64,000 bases of DNA from Maniola hyperantus (lineage: Eukaryota; Arthropoda; Insecta; Lepidoptera; Nymphalidae): contig NC_048541.1 in assembly GCF_902806685.2 (NCBI RefSeq), forward strand, positions 14,270,662 to 14,334,661. Direction: 5' to 3'. A program made the position numbers and the translations under genes. Shown in pieces: positions 10,881-21,659 of the stretch; the first letter of the stretch is position 1, and every line of letters starts with the position of its first letter. The notes under the pieces are model-generated. The model saw only the letters and a list, made by a program, of their open reading frames with translations. It had not been told where the DNA came from and ran no database searches.

Positions 10881-11338
10881 TTTATATTGGCTTTATCGAC
10901 ATATCCAATATGAATAAGTTACTATTAAATCAACTTATTTATATTGGCTTTATCGACTTATCCAATATGAATAAGTTACTATTAAATCAACTTATTTATA
11001 TTGGCTTTATCGACTTATCCAATATGAATAAGTTACTATTAAATCAACTTATTTATATTGGCTTTATCGACTTATCCAATATGAATAAGTTACTATTAAA
11101 TCAACTTATTTATATTGGCTTTATCGACTTATCCAATATGAATAAGTTACTATTAAATCAACTTATTTATATTGGCTTTATCGACTTATCCAATATGAAT
11201 AAGTTACTATTAAATCAACTTATTTATATTGGCTTTATCGACTTATCCAATATGAATAAAGTTACTATTAAATCAACTTATTTATATTGGCTTTATCGAC
11301 TTATCCAATATGAATAAGTTACTATTAAATCAACTTAT
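10881..11338. repeat. 57-bp minisatellite, about 8 copies
   Basis: Near-identical 57-bp units (for example CCAATATGAATAAGTTACTA ... TTATTTATATTGG). Each unit holds a 16-bp inverted pair (one mismatch) that can form a hairpin. Because 57 is a multiple of 3, one frame stays open for 135 codons repeating MNKLLLNQLIYIGFIDLSN. A one-base insertion (GAATAAAG, about 11257) breaks the frame in the seventh unit. Judged non-coding. Confidence 0.93.
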
Positions 11339-11458
11339 AATACAGGATGTAACCAGGACGCTGGCAAAAACGAAGACAGGTGATAGTACTGATGATCACT
11401 GATATGATACCACAAAAAAAAATGCGAAAAAAAACCTAGTTTGTAAAATTTCACGATA
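11339..11458 (-). mobile_element. K element, one end
   Basis: TACAGGATGTAACCAGGACG followed by a CTGGCAAAAACGAAGACAGG-like stretch is the reverse of the right end of the K copy at 21232-21616. It sits directly between the 57-bp array and a Hel-2. Confidence 0.7.
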
Positions 11459-11678
11459 TCTAAATATATAAAGGAAAAGGTGACTGACTGATTGACTGAT
11501 CTATCAACGCACAACTCAAACTACTGGATAGATCGAGCTGGAATTTGGCATGCAGATAGCTATTATGACGTAGACATCCGCTAAGAGAGGAGTTTTGAAA
11601 ATTCAACCCCTAAAGGGGTAAAATAGAGGTTTGAAATTTGTATAGTCCACGCGGACGAAGTAGCGGGAATATTAGTAG
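11459..11678 (+). mobile_element. Helitron Hel-2
   Basis: Start A|TCTAAATATATAAAGGAAAA, then GACTGACTGATTGACTGATC, body to GTCCACGCGGACGAAGTAGC. The terminal CTAG has mutated (ATTAGTAGT). Confidence 0.85.
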
Positions 11679-11699
11679 TAATATAAATTAATAAATAAA

Positions 11700-11872
11700 T
11701 ATTATCAAAGCCGACACTCAGTAGAAAGAGCTAGACCTGGTTCTTGCTGGTTCTTCTCGGCAGGAAAGGCATTCCGAACCAGTGGTAGATGCATCCGACT
11801 ATTCGTAAGCACTTGTAAAAGTTTATACGAATAAAAAAGATTTTCATTTTCATTTTCATTTTCATAAGAAAG
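11700..11872 (+). mobile_element. Jockey/CR1-like LINE 3' end
   Basis: GCTGGTTCTTCTCGGCAGG and GTAGATGCATCCGACTATTC, then a TTTTCA-repeat tail. This 3' UTR also occurs at 20562 (minus), 28056 and 55820 (minus). Confidence 0.8.
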
Positions 11873-12054
11873 TCTGGCAACAAGGTTTAATAGAATTCTC
11901 TGGAGGACCTCGAATGCAAAGTTTTCGCCCGTGGTCCGATGTGATTTGAATTCAATAAACGGAATTGACTCACGGATCGCTTTTCATGGAAATAGAGAAG
12001 GTATCGTTTTATTTCTAAACTAAAAAGAAAAATCTTTTTAGGTTCTCGTCATAA

Positions 12055-12155
12055 AAAAACTGGCCAAGTGCGAGTCAGGCTCGCGCACCGAGGGTTCCGT
12101 ACTACAGTCGTATTATTTCGTCATTTTACACGATAAATCAAAACCTATGTTTTAT
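12055..12155 (-). mobile_element. GTCT element, 3' terminal fragment
   Basis: The plus strand reads AACTGGCCAAGTGCGAGTCA ... GGGTTCCGTACTACAGTCGT, the reverse of the family 3' end. Confidence 0.8.
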
Positions 12156-12184
12156 GTTTGTACAACATAATATGAATGGCATGT

Positions 12185-12268
12185 TTGTAAGACCAAATTT
12201 TGTTAAAATCATCAAAACGGATAGGCCGTGAAAAGAAAGATAGATCAACACACTTTTGCATCTAAAAT
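12185..12268 (-). mobile_element. Hel-1, 5' fragment
   Basis: TTTTGTTAAAATCATCAAAA, GGCCGTGAAAAGAAAG and CACACTTTTGCAT match the 5' half of the GACAGACA subtype of Hel-1 in reverse. Confidence 0.55.
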
Positions 12269-12690
12269 ATCACTATCATTATCATCATTGTCAACCGATA
12301 GACGTCCACTGCTGGACATAGGGCCTTGTATGGACTTCCACACGCCACGGTCTTGCGCCGCCTGAATCCAGCGGCTCCCTGCAACTCGTCTGATATCGTC
12401 CGTCTATCTAGTGGGGGTCTTCCAACACTGCGTCTTCCGGTGCGAGGTCGCCATTCCAGCACCTTCGGACCCCAACGTCTATTGGTTTTACGAACTATGT
12501 GCCCAACCCTTCGTAACCCGTTGAGCTATGTCGGTTACTTTAGTTCTCCTACGGACCTCCTCATTTTTTATTTGATCACGTAGAGAAACTCCAAGCTCTC
12601 TCCATCGCCCGCTGAGTGACTCTGAGCTTTCTTATGAGGCCCATAGTTAGCGACCATATTGTCTCGGATCCATAAGTCATCACTGGCAAC
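12265..12690 (-). mobile_element. RTE-like LINE 3' end (about 0.4 kb)
   Basis: The minus strand encodes LEWRPRTGRRSVGRPPL and, after a frameshift, a SLQ-type C-terminus ending in QQWTSIG stop. The tail is an irregular ATCATTATCATC on the plus strand. The conserved GRP-x-W-x-D region of RTE C-termini is present but broken, so it is a dead copy. Confidence 0.82.
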
Positions 12691-12968
12691 TATTACTTAC
12701 TAAGTATAATAGATTTTATTAAAAACGCAAATTGAAAAAAAAATATCTACCTACTACCATATTCTAAACTTTAATTCCATGCAACCAGAACAACACAGAT
12801 AAAGCTCTCAAGAAATGAAACAATTTTAATATGATTACTCTATCCAATATGGCTGGAGCTGTTGTTTATAATAAGAAGTTTGAGTGAAACATTTCAAAAA
12901 ACCAAAAGCCAGAGAACAAAGCTCGCGCAACGAGACGAGAAAATTAATGGACTAAGAGCCAGCGCGTA

Positions 12969-13682
12969 CCAGACCTCCGTTATTTTATAAAAGTTGAAAG
13001 TTTATCTGCGCATTGTCCCAACACAGGGAGGAACTATGCGACTATGAAGTTTGGACCATGGTCGCTTTGGCAGATAACAGAGGCGTATAAAAACTTTGCT
13101 CAAAATATGAAGCCTATTTTTTATAATATTTTCTTGGGAATACTATTAAAAATCACGCCATGCATTGCCAGACACTTAGGCTGAGATCTATAGAGAACAC
13201 TTTGCTTAGACTTAAGGTTGAGTTAAAACTATTTATATGAGAGATATAGCTCTGTCGCGTTTTAACTCTATCTTAAGTCTAAGCAAAGTCAGAGTGTGCT
13301 CTATAGATCTCACTCTCACATAAATCTGTCTCGTTTTAACTCTATCTTAAATCTGAGCAAAGTCAAAGTGCGCGCTATGGATTTCAGCCTTTAGTGTCAT
13401 GGCAACGCCCTGCCAGACACCCTTAAAGTTTCATTATGTCATAGGTATCTGTCAGGGGATTGCCACAATACTAATTGTCTGGCAATGCATGACGTGATTT
13501 CTAATACTATTCCGAAGAAAATACAAAAAAAAATATGACGTTAGATTTTTTACACCTTTGTTATATTCTGTTATTCTGTCAAAGTCACCATGTCCAAACT
13601 TCATAGTCGCCGATCGTTGCCTCCTGTGTTGGGGACAATACGCAGAGAAACTTTCAGCTTTTATAAAATAACGAAGGTCTGG
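12969..13682. mobile_element. Long foldback element with nested MITE
   Basis: The left arm begins CCAGACCTCCGTTATTTTAT; the right arm ends with its complement ATAAAATAACGAAGGTCTGG. Both carry TTGTCCC(C)AACACAGG and GCATTGCCAGACA. Allowing for the nested block 13179-13389, the arms are about 250 bp each around a centre near 13430. No coding capacity. Another solitary terminus is at 59593-59655. Confidence 0.8.
13179..13389. mobile_element. MITE nested in foldback element
   Basis: Left end GGCTGAGATCTATAGAG, right end CTATGGATTTCAGCC. TTA lies on each side, with one extra T on the right, suggesting a PIF/Harbinger-like TTA target. The right terminal segment is present twice (13257-13316 and 13333-13389), a partial internal duplication. 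Confidence 0.65.
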
Positions 13683-13988
13683 CCCTCGCGGGCTCTCTCC
13701 ATAAAATTGTTCGGCGCAATGGCGGGTCCACTAAATTAATTTTAGTAAGCGAAGTTAGTTTCGGGGGAAGTTCGGCATAAAGGGGTAATTTGACCGCGAG
13801 ACGGGAGGATTGAGACATCTTGGAGCGACTTAACGATTTTGATTAGATAGGCATAATAGCGTCTTGTTTTAGCTCTCTTACTTCTTCGAGGGGTAATATA
13901 GACGTAATTGGACGGAATCGAAATTTCTTAGAAGGATTCGACGATTTTATATAGATACAAATATTCGTATAATTTTGAAATTATTTTA

Positions 13989-14095
13989 TCAGTACCCTTA
14001 TTATAAATGCGAAAGTGTGTTTGTTTGTTGGTTTGTCCTTCAATCACGTCACAACGGTGCAACGGATTGACGTGATTTTTTACATGGGTAAAGAT
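13989..14095 (+). mobile_element. Hel-1, 5' half
   Basis: A|TCAGTACCCTTATTATAAAT, then GCGAAAGTGTGTTTGTTTG and CACGTCACAACGG. The 3' half is absent; sequence changes after TTTTTTACATGGGTAAAG. Confidence 0.75.
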
Positions 14096-14175
14096 AAGGA
14101 CGGACATACGGACGGTGCAAAAGTTATTTGTACATAGTTGCATGTTTGTAAGGATGACGATAAGGACGGTAAGGG

Positions 14176-14368
14176 TATAAATGACAAGATATGCCCAAGC
14201 GAACAAAAATTTTTCAGAGAAATAAATCAGAGCCACCTCTTAGATACTAATGAACGACCCGTTTGAAATTCAAACGTCACTGAGGTTGCATTGGTGCTAA
14301 AGCACCACTGAGTAGGTGCCATTTTGTTTGTTCAATTGCCCTGTCCATACGAAGTAATATATAAGTTA
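14176..14368 (+). mobile_element. D repeat
   Basis: TAAATGACAAGATATGCCCA ... CACTGAGTAGGTGCCATTTT ... CATACGAAGTAATATATAAG. Four further copies lie at 32085, 33599, 47487 (minus) and 48022. The ends CCATCGATATAAAT and ATATAAGTCAATGG are short imperfect inverted repeats, consistent with a MITE. Confidence 0.65.
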
Positions 14369-14616
14369 ATACTTTTTTCATATTAATTTAACTCTAAATG
14401 TACATCTCTGTCCACATCACATCACATACACATACGGTCGTATCACCGTGAATTATGTTGGCCGCTCGCCGCTGCTTTTTACAAGTCTGGCTAGTCCAAA
14501 TAGATTAGAAAAGGTACATGCCAACGACCTCTATGTAGTATTATGCATTAGACGCGTCGTCCCGAGCAAAATTTTTGCGCTCCGCAACTTGTTTTTACTT
14601 AAACGCAACGCTGAAA

Positions 14617-14876
14617 TAAGTTAGCGAACTTCATAATTCAATTCAAATTAAACCTGAAGCTAACTTAACGAACTTCATTATTCAATTCAAATTAAACCGT
14701 GGGGCTAAGTTAGCGAACTTCATAATTCAATTCAAATTAAACCGTGGGCTATTAGCAAAAATCATAATTCAATTCAAATTAAACCGTGGACTAAGTTAGC
14801 AAACTGCATAGTTAAATTCAAATTAAACCATAAGTTAGCGAATTTCATAATTCAATCCAAATTAATGATAGCAATG
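14617..14876. repeat. ~44-bp minisatellite, about 6 diverged copies
   Basis: The core ATTCAAATTAAACCGTGG recurs at 14641, 14685, 14730, 14772, 14816 and (variant) 14855, with spacings of 44, 45, 42, 44 and 39 bp. The rest of the unit is TAAGTTAGCGAACTTCATAA-like. Confidence 0.85.
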
Positions 14877-15062
14877 TTATTGCGAGTGCCATATTTAGTA
14901 ATTGAACATCACAGTAAAGTCCCCACACTTACACCCAGATGCAAAATGGAAACGGAATATGAAACGACATCATAAAGTTGGACGGTGGACCTCAAAAACG
15001 AGCACTTGCATTCCTACTAACAATGCAAATGCAGGTGGGGGAAGCTGAAACATTGCGCTCAA

Positions 15063-15135
15063 AATTAAACCGTGTGCTAAGTTAGCGAACTTCATAATTC
15101 AATTCAAATTAATGATAGCACCGTTATTGCGAGCG
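15063..15135. repeat. Outlying copy of the 44-bp repeat with its flank
   Basis: AAATTAAACCGTGTGCTAAG through AATGATAGCACCGTTATTGC repeats the last unit of the 14617-14876 array plus the 25 bp that follow it, so the duplication included single-copy flank. The roughly 185 bp between has no recognised feature. Confidence 0.75.
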
Positions 15136-15374
15136 CCAGCATCGTGACCGACCGGAGTGGAAACATAAATAATCTTTACAATGGGCATGTAGGTATTATT
15201 CAGAATTCAGCCGAACAATGGCATGCTTCGTTTATTAACAGCATTATCGTGGTTGTACCCGTTGTACTGTAGAATGTCCGATCGCTCCTGGCACGCGGAG
15301 TCATAAAACGTGGGAACGCAGTACATTGCATAAATTTTGAAAAATGATTTGCCATATTATTTGCTCTAAGTGAC

Positions 15375-15460
15375 AACTATAATGTCAAAAGTACGATTTA
15401 ACTTTACATTAGGGCTAAAGTCGTACTTTGGACAAGACGGTTGACACGTAAAGCAAACAT
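15375..15460. mobile_element. MITE, diverged (family of 27255-27372)
   Basis: ATGTCAAAAGTACGATTTAA and AAGTCGTACTTTGGACAAG are inverted around a short centre, and GGTTGACACGTAAAG follows, as at 27255-27372. Confidence 0.55.
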
Positions 15461-15744
15461 AGCACGTTCTTTTTCGAAAAATACGCATTATAGTGCATAT
15501 TGCGCGCTTGCGAGCCCGTAGTGATGTTGTAACTTTCTTATCGATCCTTTTTAAGCATCAAATGAAATAATGCATTTTATGTTTAAAAGCAGTATTGTTT
15601 TTCAATTATAAATTACTAAACTTGAATAAAAAATCAACAAAATAATCACAACGAGACTTATAAATAATATTTATCCCGGCTGTACTCACGTGTCTAGTCG
15701 ACGTTAGCCCGTCTAGGTTCTCTCAAACAACTAGACTTATTAAC

Positions 15745-15880
15745 TCATCATCATCACCCGCTTCTGGACATAGGTCTCTTGTAGGGACTTTTATACGCCA
15801 AAGTCTGGCGCTGCCTGAATTCACCGACTCCCTGCGATCCGCCTGACGTCATCCATCCACCTAGTGGAGGGTCCGGAATT
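15745..15880 (-). mobile_element. RTE-like LINE 3' end
   Basis: CATCATCATCACC tail on the plus strand, then CTGGACATAGGTCTCTTGTA and CCATCCACCTAGTGGAGG, the same 3' coding end as at 12265 and 57712. Frame is broken. Confidence 0.75.
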
Positions 15881-17287
15881 GCTGTTCTCGACTTAATTTT
15901 TTATGCTTATAATGCATAATCATTATTATAGTATTGTTTTAAAAAACGCACCCATGCTGAATTAAGTGCAAACACAAATGACGGTATCCATCACACCTTG
16001 TATTATTTATCGATAACCATTCAATAACTTATTTGAACCCACCCTAATGACTGACGGACGTCACTGATGCGGTTTATGATCCCGCGTGCCACGAAGTATT
16101 GTACGAGGTATAACAGCATTATCTGCATGTACCCGTTGTACTAATATTAGTTTTTGTCGACGACCGTGTAATACGTTTTATTATCTCTGACAATTATTGC
16201 GCGCGTGAAGTTTGATTTATTGGTTTACCACGTTGTTTTATGCACCTAGTATATTGTTTGATGTTATTTGCATGGACGAAATTTATTCTATGACACAACT
16301 ACAATAATTGATGCACTTTGTGTTCAAATTCGGATGGGTATGTTTAGCAGTCTATTTATTTAATAGCTGACTGCTGGTGCTGGCGACTTCATCCGCGTGG
16401 ATATATTTTTATTTTACGGGACAAAAAAGTAGCCCACAGATTTCGTGTGAGTCAGCCTGTCACTCTCCAAGTCTTTACTATATCCTGCAATAAAATCACA
16501 TCGATACGCTGCTCCACTACGGCGTGATTGAAGAACTTAATTTTTACTTCTAATTACTCAAATTTTTGGACTTATTGCTTCGGTGTTAAGTTTTAATTTA
16601 AACTAAATATTTTTGTTCTTATTTCAAAAAATACAATATTTAAAATTTATTGTCAATGACAAGAGGTTTTAAATATAAATAAATATTTTGCAATCGTTAT
16701 TAAACTTTTTGTTCAAGTGTTAAGGTTTATAATAAACTGAAGTTGTTGGTATTATAAAACTTTTTCTACACTCCATAATAAGCAACATAGATGTTTATAT
16801 GGGCCACTTGAGCGATGTCAATTAGTTTGTGTGCCTTGTCTTCACCTACTATTATAAGTCAATGGTTGCATGCAATGTATCTGTTTCAAAAGTTTCAATA
16901 TAACAATATAGTTTAACCAGTTAAAATATAATATTTTAAGCCCTGGCAAAGTCATATCGGGGCATCGCAGTAACAGCTTACCAGGCCAGTCGGTAACACA
17001 ACCATCTCTACAACACCGCTCTGGAAGCCTTCCAACCGCAAATCGCGAAATTTATTTGCCTTCAACCGTTGCTAGTGTAAGGTATCTACGTGGGCCGCTT
17101 ACAAAATCCATTTCGAACACACTGGATAAAGTAAAAACACATACAAAGCGCTCGCTTCTATATTGAATCACTTTTGATGATGGAAAGTGATCAGAATAGT
17201 GGCACAACATCATTGGAATAAAAAATAATTTTTTTTTTAAGTAAAATTAAAAAAGGGGGGAAATCAAGGGTTCGTAATTTCAAAGTC
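15881..17287. other. Mostly unassigned stretch
   Basis: Contains a Hel-1 remnant (16365-16530, separate entry). A GC-richer patch at 16945-17090 holds a 40-odd codon minus-strand open frame without a recognisable domain. A short TAACAGCATTATC...CCCGTTGTACT motif at 16111-16143 repeats one at 15237-15275. No gene supported. Confidence 0.5.
16365..16530 (-). mobile_element. Hel-1, decayed 3' part
   Basis: GGCGACTTCATCCGCGTGGA, AAAAAGTAGCCCACAG, GTCACTCTCCAAGTCTTTA and GATACGCTGCTCCACTACG match Hel-1 with many substitutions. Confidence 0.65.
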
Positions 17288-17395
17288 TTTCTAATATTAT
17301 AAATGCGAAAGTGTGTATGTCTGTCTGTCTGCCTGCTAGCTTTTCACGGCTCAGCAGTTTAACCGATTTTGATGATATTTGGTTAGACAGAGTAA
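17288..17395 (+). mobile_element. Hel-1, 5' half (GTCT subtype)
   Basis: CTAATATTATAAATGCGAAA, GTCTGTCTGTCTGCC, CTAGCTTTTCACGGCTCA and ACCGATTTTGATG match the 5' half of the full copy at 23643. Confidence 0.75.
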
Positions 17396-17431
17396 GCTTA
17401 TTTTAATGTAGATAACGGGTTCATACCACGA

Positions 17432-17478
17432 TTATTTCAACCCAATTACACGGGACCCGTGCAATTGGGTTGAAATAT
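17432..17478. repeat. 23-bp-arm palindrome
   Basis: TTATTTCAACCCAATTACAC/GGG is followed after one base by its reverse complement with two mismatches. It lies between a Hel-1 half and a Hel-2 half. Confidence 0.75.
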
Positions 17479-17509
17479 CGACAAACAAAAACGCCAAATT
17501 AATCGTGAT

Positions 17510-17642
17510 TAGGTTGAATTGTTAAAAATCCTTACTTAGCAGATGTCTACGTCTTAATAGCTATCCGCCCGATGTATCCAGTAGTTTGTACTGTGCATTG
17601 ATAGCAGTCAGTCAGTGACTTTTCCTTTTATATATTTAGATT
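17510..17642 (-). mobile_element. Hel-2, 5' part
   Basis: CCTTACTTAGCAGATGTCTA, AGCAGTCAGTCAGTGACTTT and CCTTTTATATATTTAGA|T are the reverse of the Hel-2 5' half. The 3' end is lost. Confidence 0.75.
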
Positions 17643-17702
17643 AGAAGATAGAATAAGAAAGATGAACAACTGCTATGATTTACTTAATTATTTATTCTGT
17701 TA

Positions 17703-17950
17703 CTAGCTGACGCCCACGACTACGTCCGCGTGGAATTAGGTCTTTAACTATCCCTTGGGAACTCTTTGGTTTTCTGGGATAAAAAGTAGCCTATCTCACT
17801 CTCCAGGTCTTTGATTATACCCACGCAAAAAATCACGTCAATCCGTTGCTCCGTTGCGACGTGATTAAAGGACAAACAAACCAACAAACCAATAAACCAA
17901 TAAACCAACAAACCAACAAACAAACACACTTTCGCATTTATAATAAGGGT
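17703..17950 (-). mobile_element. Helitron Hel-1, full length
   Basis: A|CTAGCTGACGCCCACGAC at left; CACACTTTCGCATTTATAAT and AAGGGTACTGA at right. It carries an expanded AACCAACAAACCAATAAACC run. The minus-strand ends are TCAGTACCC and CTAG|T. Confidence 0.9.
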
Positions 17951-17960
17951 ACTGAGGTAC

Positions 17961-18015
17961 CCTTACCATATAAAGAAAGAGCTTACCATATAAAGAAAGA
18001 GCTTACCATATAAAG
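17961..18015. repeat. 20-bp tandem repeat, 2.75 copies
   Basis: Units of CTTACCATATAAAGAAAGAG directly abut the 5' end of the Hel-1 at 17703-17950. Confidence 0.85.
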
Positions 18016-18227
18016 TACAAAATATTTCTAACTTTTTACGTTGTTCTATATAAACTCAACACATTGAATTACTTGCTTGGAGCCAGAGTTTGTCAAATGT
18101 CCGCCGCGGTTAGATCGAATAGTCCAATTTAAAAGCGAATAGCGTGTTAAAATCGGTAAAAATACATTACATAGAGCTTGGTATCAATTTCAACGACCTA
18201 GCTGAATAAACATCTACTCGTCAATCT

Positions 18228-18352
18228 TTTGCCTTAATAGTTCAACGAATAAAGGAACGAACTGAAGTTTGAAAGGTCAGCGGTTCAACTCTACCGTTTA
18301 ACGCTTAGTTGGAGGGGGAAGGGTTAGTCATTATAAAAAGGCTAATATTTTT
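18228..18352 (+). mobile_element. SINE-C, diverged
   Basis: TAATAGTTCAACGAATAAAG, GAAAGGTCAGCGGTTCAACT (B-box-like) and GGCTAATATTTTTTTT follow the SINE-C layout, with an internal deletion after the B box. Confidence 0.6.
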
Positions 18353-18620
18353 TTTAATAAAAGAAAAGAATTCTCAGCAAAAAGCCAACTAATTATGACC
18401 TTAGGAACATGCCTTAGTTTGAGGCCATTTGCAACACTACCAACAATTTGGGAGTGACTTTTTCGTCTATATATAGGGCAACTGTAATTTATCGCCACGT
18501 TCTATAGACTCAATGGTAAAATAATGGTACAGCCCATCAATATTGTAAATCTTTGGTTGTAAGGCGTTGTTTGTTCTTAAGGCAGAGTGATTCTGGCATT
18601 CACTTGATCTTTTAATATTT

Positions 18621-19446
18621 TGTCAAATCCAGTAACCTAAATGATTAGGAATGGCATACACAAAAAATTCAACGCTTGCGCTTTTCTGTCTTATTATGTC
18701 GCAGTACCAAGTACGATGATATTGGAGGTAGGTAGTAGCTGTACCTATCAAGTAAAGACTTTTTGAACTCGAGGACCTAAATCCTCAGCCTTGATGCTGT
18801 AAGGAATTGCAATCTTAAATCGTTAGTGATACCATGGGGATTTTTAAAGAATCATGCGTTTAAAGGTTTTTAAGAAATTTGGTACTGAGATATCTTGCAT
18901 CACGGGGACGGGCTACTACGGATAGGTTACTTTTTGTCCTGGAAAATCAAAAGTCCCACGGGATTTTTAGTAACCTAAACCCACGCGGGCGAAGCCGCGG
19001 GGATCACCTAGTAGTTAGATATACCGCAAACCATCTATCCAGTGGTGTCCGAAATTTGAGCCAAGCCAGAGTGAACTAGAAGAAGGAACTCCCGTTTAAT
19101 CCGAAATCGACGATAATATGTCAAATCCAGTAACCTTAATGAACAGGTTGAAACTGATACTGAGATGAGGTGGCATATAAAAAATTCAACGCTTGCGCTT
19201 TTAATTTAGACCACCATTAGTAGTAATTGTTTAAGTTTCCCCGTTCACAGTTTGACGTTTAATTAGGCCCGGATTGGTGTATTTGCTGTTGCATGTAAAT
19301 ATATATCCATTCAAGTTCACGTACGTACGCTCGAGTGAGTTCTCAGTTTGGACTGATTCAGAATAGTACGACAGTTGGACATGGACTAAAAGTAGCTAGG
19401 TACCGCAAGCCGTTCATCCAGGCGTGCCCAAAATTTGAGCCAATCC
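18621..19446. repeat. Interleaved direct repeats
   Basis: Pair 1: TGTCAAATCCAGTAACCT ... AATTCAACGCTTGCGCTTTT at 18621-18685 and 19119-19202. Pair 2: TACCGCAAACCATCTATCCA ... GAAATTTGAGCCAA at 19023-19067 and 19401-19446. The order 1-2-1-2 suggests duplication of one roughly 400-500 bp block. No gene seen. Confidence 0.65.
18870..19012 (+). mobile_element. Hel-1, 3' half
   Basis: GGTACTGAGATATCTTGCAT, CCTGGAAAATCAAAAGTCCC, ACCCACGCGGGCGAAGCCGC and ATCACCTAG|T end. The hairpin CGCGGGCGAAGCCGCG is compensated, with stem bases changed on both sides relative to other copies. Confidence 0.75.
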
Positions 19447-20317
19447 CTTTTTCATTTTTATTCCTCTGTCACACACTGTACTTTCACTGGAACTCACTCA
19501 CTGACTGATTAATCAACACTCAGTCCAAACCCTTGGACTTAGAAAGCTGAAATTTTGTAAGTAGGTACTTGGACAATGAATGATGATAATGAAGACAAGA
19601 ATAAAGATGGAATGTTCTATATTCACAGGGAGAAAATCCACGGGCGGTAGCTAGTGTAAATAAGGGATTAAACTCTCGATAGATAAATGGATTGGCTAAC
19701 CTTCAAAGTACGAGTAATAAGATGGTAGATTCCTAGACAAATAAAATTGTGCATAAAACAGCCTAGGTACTTAGTAGGTAAAATAGTCATAAGCAATTAA
19801 TTTTATTACTGACAAAATGGATGTAATATCTGAAACAAAGATGATTATTATTATTTAAGTGTATTGTGTTAACCTTAAAACGACATTGCTGCAGCATAAA
19901 CAACGCTTATAAAAATATTATTCAAATAAAAATTATTTATATCAAAACCATATATTTGGTTTGAACATTATTCACGTATCGTATATCAAAGACCTTTGAT
20001 GTAGGTACCCCACCTATTTGAGCTGATAATTTCAATTTAGTCGTTATTATTAAAAATTCTGGTTGATAAACATTGGAAAAATATTCGTTCCTACTTTGTT
20101 TTTAAGTCTACATTATTAATATGAGAGTTCTTTTTACACATAAAAGGTTTTTTACGAAAAAACCGAAAAGTACAGTAGTCACATTTAATTGATCATTTAC
20201 TTTAGCAAAAAATATTTAAATTTTTTTGCTTAACCTGGGGCACACAAACGAATACAGATACAAAGGGTTCCGCTACCTTTACTGTTTTTTTCATTTCAAA
20301 GCTTTTATTACAAGACT
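19447..20317. other. Unassigned AT-rich stretch
   Basis: A weak Hel-2-like scrap (ACTCACTCACTGACTGATTA) lies at 19493-19560 and a Hel-1 3' scrap (GGGCGGTAGCTAG|T) at about 19640-19655. Otherwise nothing recognised. Confidence 0.45.
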
Positions 20318-20464
20318 AGATGACGCCCGCGACTTCGTCCGCGTGGATTTAGGTTTTTAAAAATCCCGTGGGAACTCTTTCATTTCGAAAAAATTTCGAA
20401 AAAATACGATTGCAGTACAGAACCTTCGATGCGCGAGTCTGACACGCACTTGGCCGGTTTTTTC
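20318..20464. mobile_element. Hel-1 3' end (minus) fused to GTCT-element 3' end (plus)
   Basis: 20318-20386 is the reverse of a Hel-1 3' end (ACTAGATGACGCCCGCGAC ... GGGAACTCTTTCATTTCG). At 20387 it switches to AAAAATACGATTGCAGTACA ... CGCACTTGGCCGG, the GTCT-element 3' end. The junction is abrupt. Confidence 0.75.
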
Positions 20465-20561
20465 ATGTATCGCCACTCTGAACACTACTAACATTAGCAT
20501 GTCGGTGACGCGACCTTGAAGTTTAACCCATTCCAAAATCACCCCAAGTACCTAAAGAATA

Positions 20562-20780
20562 GGATAGAATAGAATATATTTTATTCAAGCAGACTTATTA
20601 CAAGTGCTTTTGAATCGTTAACTAGTTTAATTTACCACTGGTTCGGAATGCCGTTCCTACTGAGAAGAACCAGCAAGAAACTCGGCGGTTGCTCTTTTCG
20701 AGTGATTAATTTACAATATTATTATACCATAGTGTACAAGCAATTGCAGCCCTGTGCATTGTTGGAGCGAGTAAAATGTC
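20562..20780 (-). mobile_element. Jockey/CR1-like LINE 3' end
   Basis: The plus strand shows TATTTTATTCAAGCAG, CCACTGGTTCGGAATGCCG, GAGAAGAACCAGCAAGAAAC and GCGGTTGCTCTTTTC, the reverse of the LINE 3' UTR at 28056. Confidence 0.8.
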
Positions 20781-21231
20781 ACTCGGCCGAGACAGTGCTG
20801 TGGCTGAGAAATTGTGGCGAAATTGCACTCGTTAAAGTGTTTATAGTGTTTATACCAACCGAGTACTCGGCCGAGGATCCTGACTCGCCACTGTACTCGT
20901 TAGGTGTAATCGTACCATTATAAATTCAAGTAGGTATATCATACAAGGGCAAATTAAGATTATAAATTCAGTAAGTTTCAAATTCCCCGGGGGACGAATA
21001 AACTCCCCGGCTGACACTGGACTGTGAACGACAGCCTTCATAAATCCTGGCCGAGATTCGAGATCTTAATTAAAGGGTTGACCCTCTACCAGTAGCTTTT
21101 AACGTTAACGTTAGTGTTAATAAAGTTTCATTATATACCTACTTTATCCACGCTCATATTATCCTAAAATCTTGATTATGAATTCAAAATGTGTCACTTG
21201 TTGACATACTTATTCACGTAGGTATCTTTAA

Positions 21232-21616
21232 TATACAGAGTGTAACCAGAATACTAACAAAAACGCATTGTTACGTAAAATACTACCCAAACACAATCCA
21301 ATACCAATTACCATTTGCCTCGTTTTGTACTTTTAGTAATTTAGAATTTTTTCAAACCCACAATGTATAGCATGCAAAACTCGGGTCAATGTCCCACCTA
21401 CGACGCGGCATTGACTCCGAGTGACCTACTTTCCCAAGGTTCGTTGATCTCTAGCGTCAGTCAGATGTTTTATTTTGCATTATCGTAAACTTTTACGAAA
21501 TCATTAAAAAAAAATTATAGTTTTTTTCCCCGTTTTTTTTTGTGGTATCATATCAGTAATCATCAATACTATCACTTGTCTTCATTTTTGCCAGCGTTCT
21601 GGTTACACACTGTATA
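21232..21616 (+). mobile_element. K element, full length (385 bp)
   Basis: Inverted ends TATACAGAGTGTAACCAGAA and its complement at TTCTGGTTACACACTGTATA, continuing for about 30 bp. Non-coding. No clear target duplication could be read. Relatives lie at 8569 and 11339. Confidence 0.85.
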
Positions 21617-21659
21617 CCTACCTAAAAAAATTAAAGCACTGTATTGTTAGAACGCGCCA

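Noticed and set aside
10910..11317. 135-codon open frame of a 19-residue repeat
   Set aside because: It is the minisatellite read in one frame; a single-base insertion in the seventh unit breaks the register.
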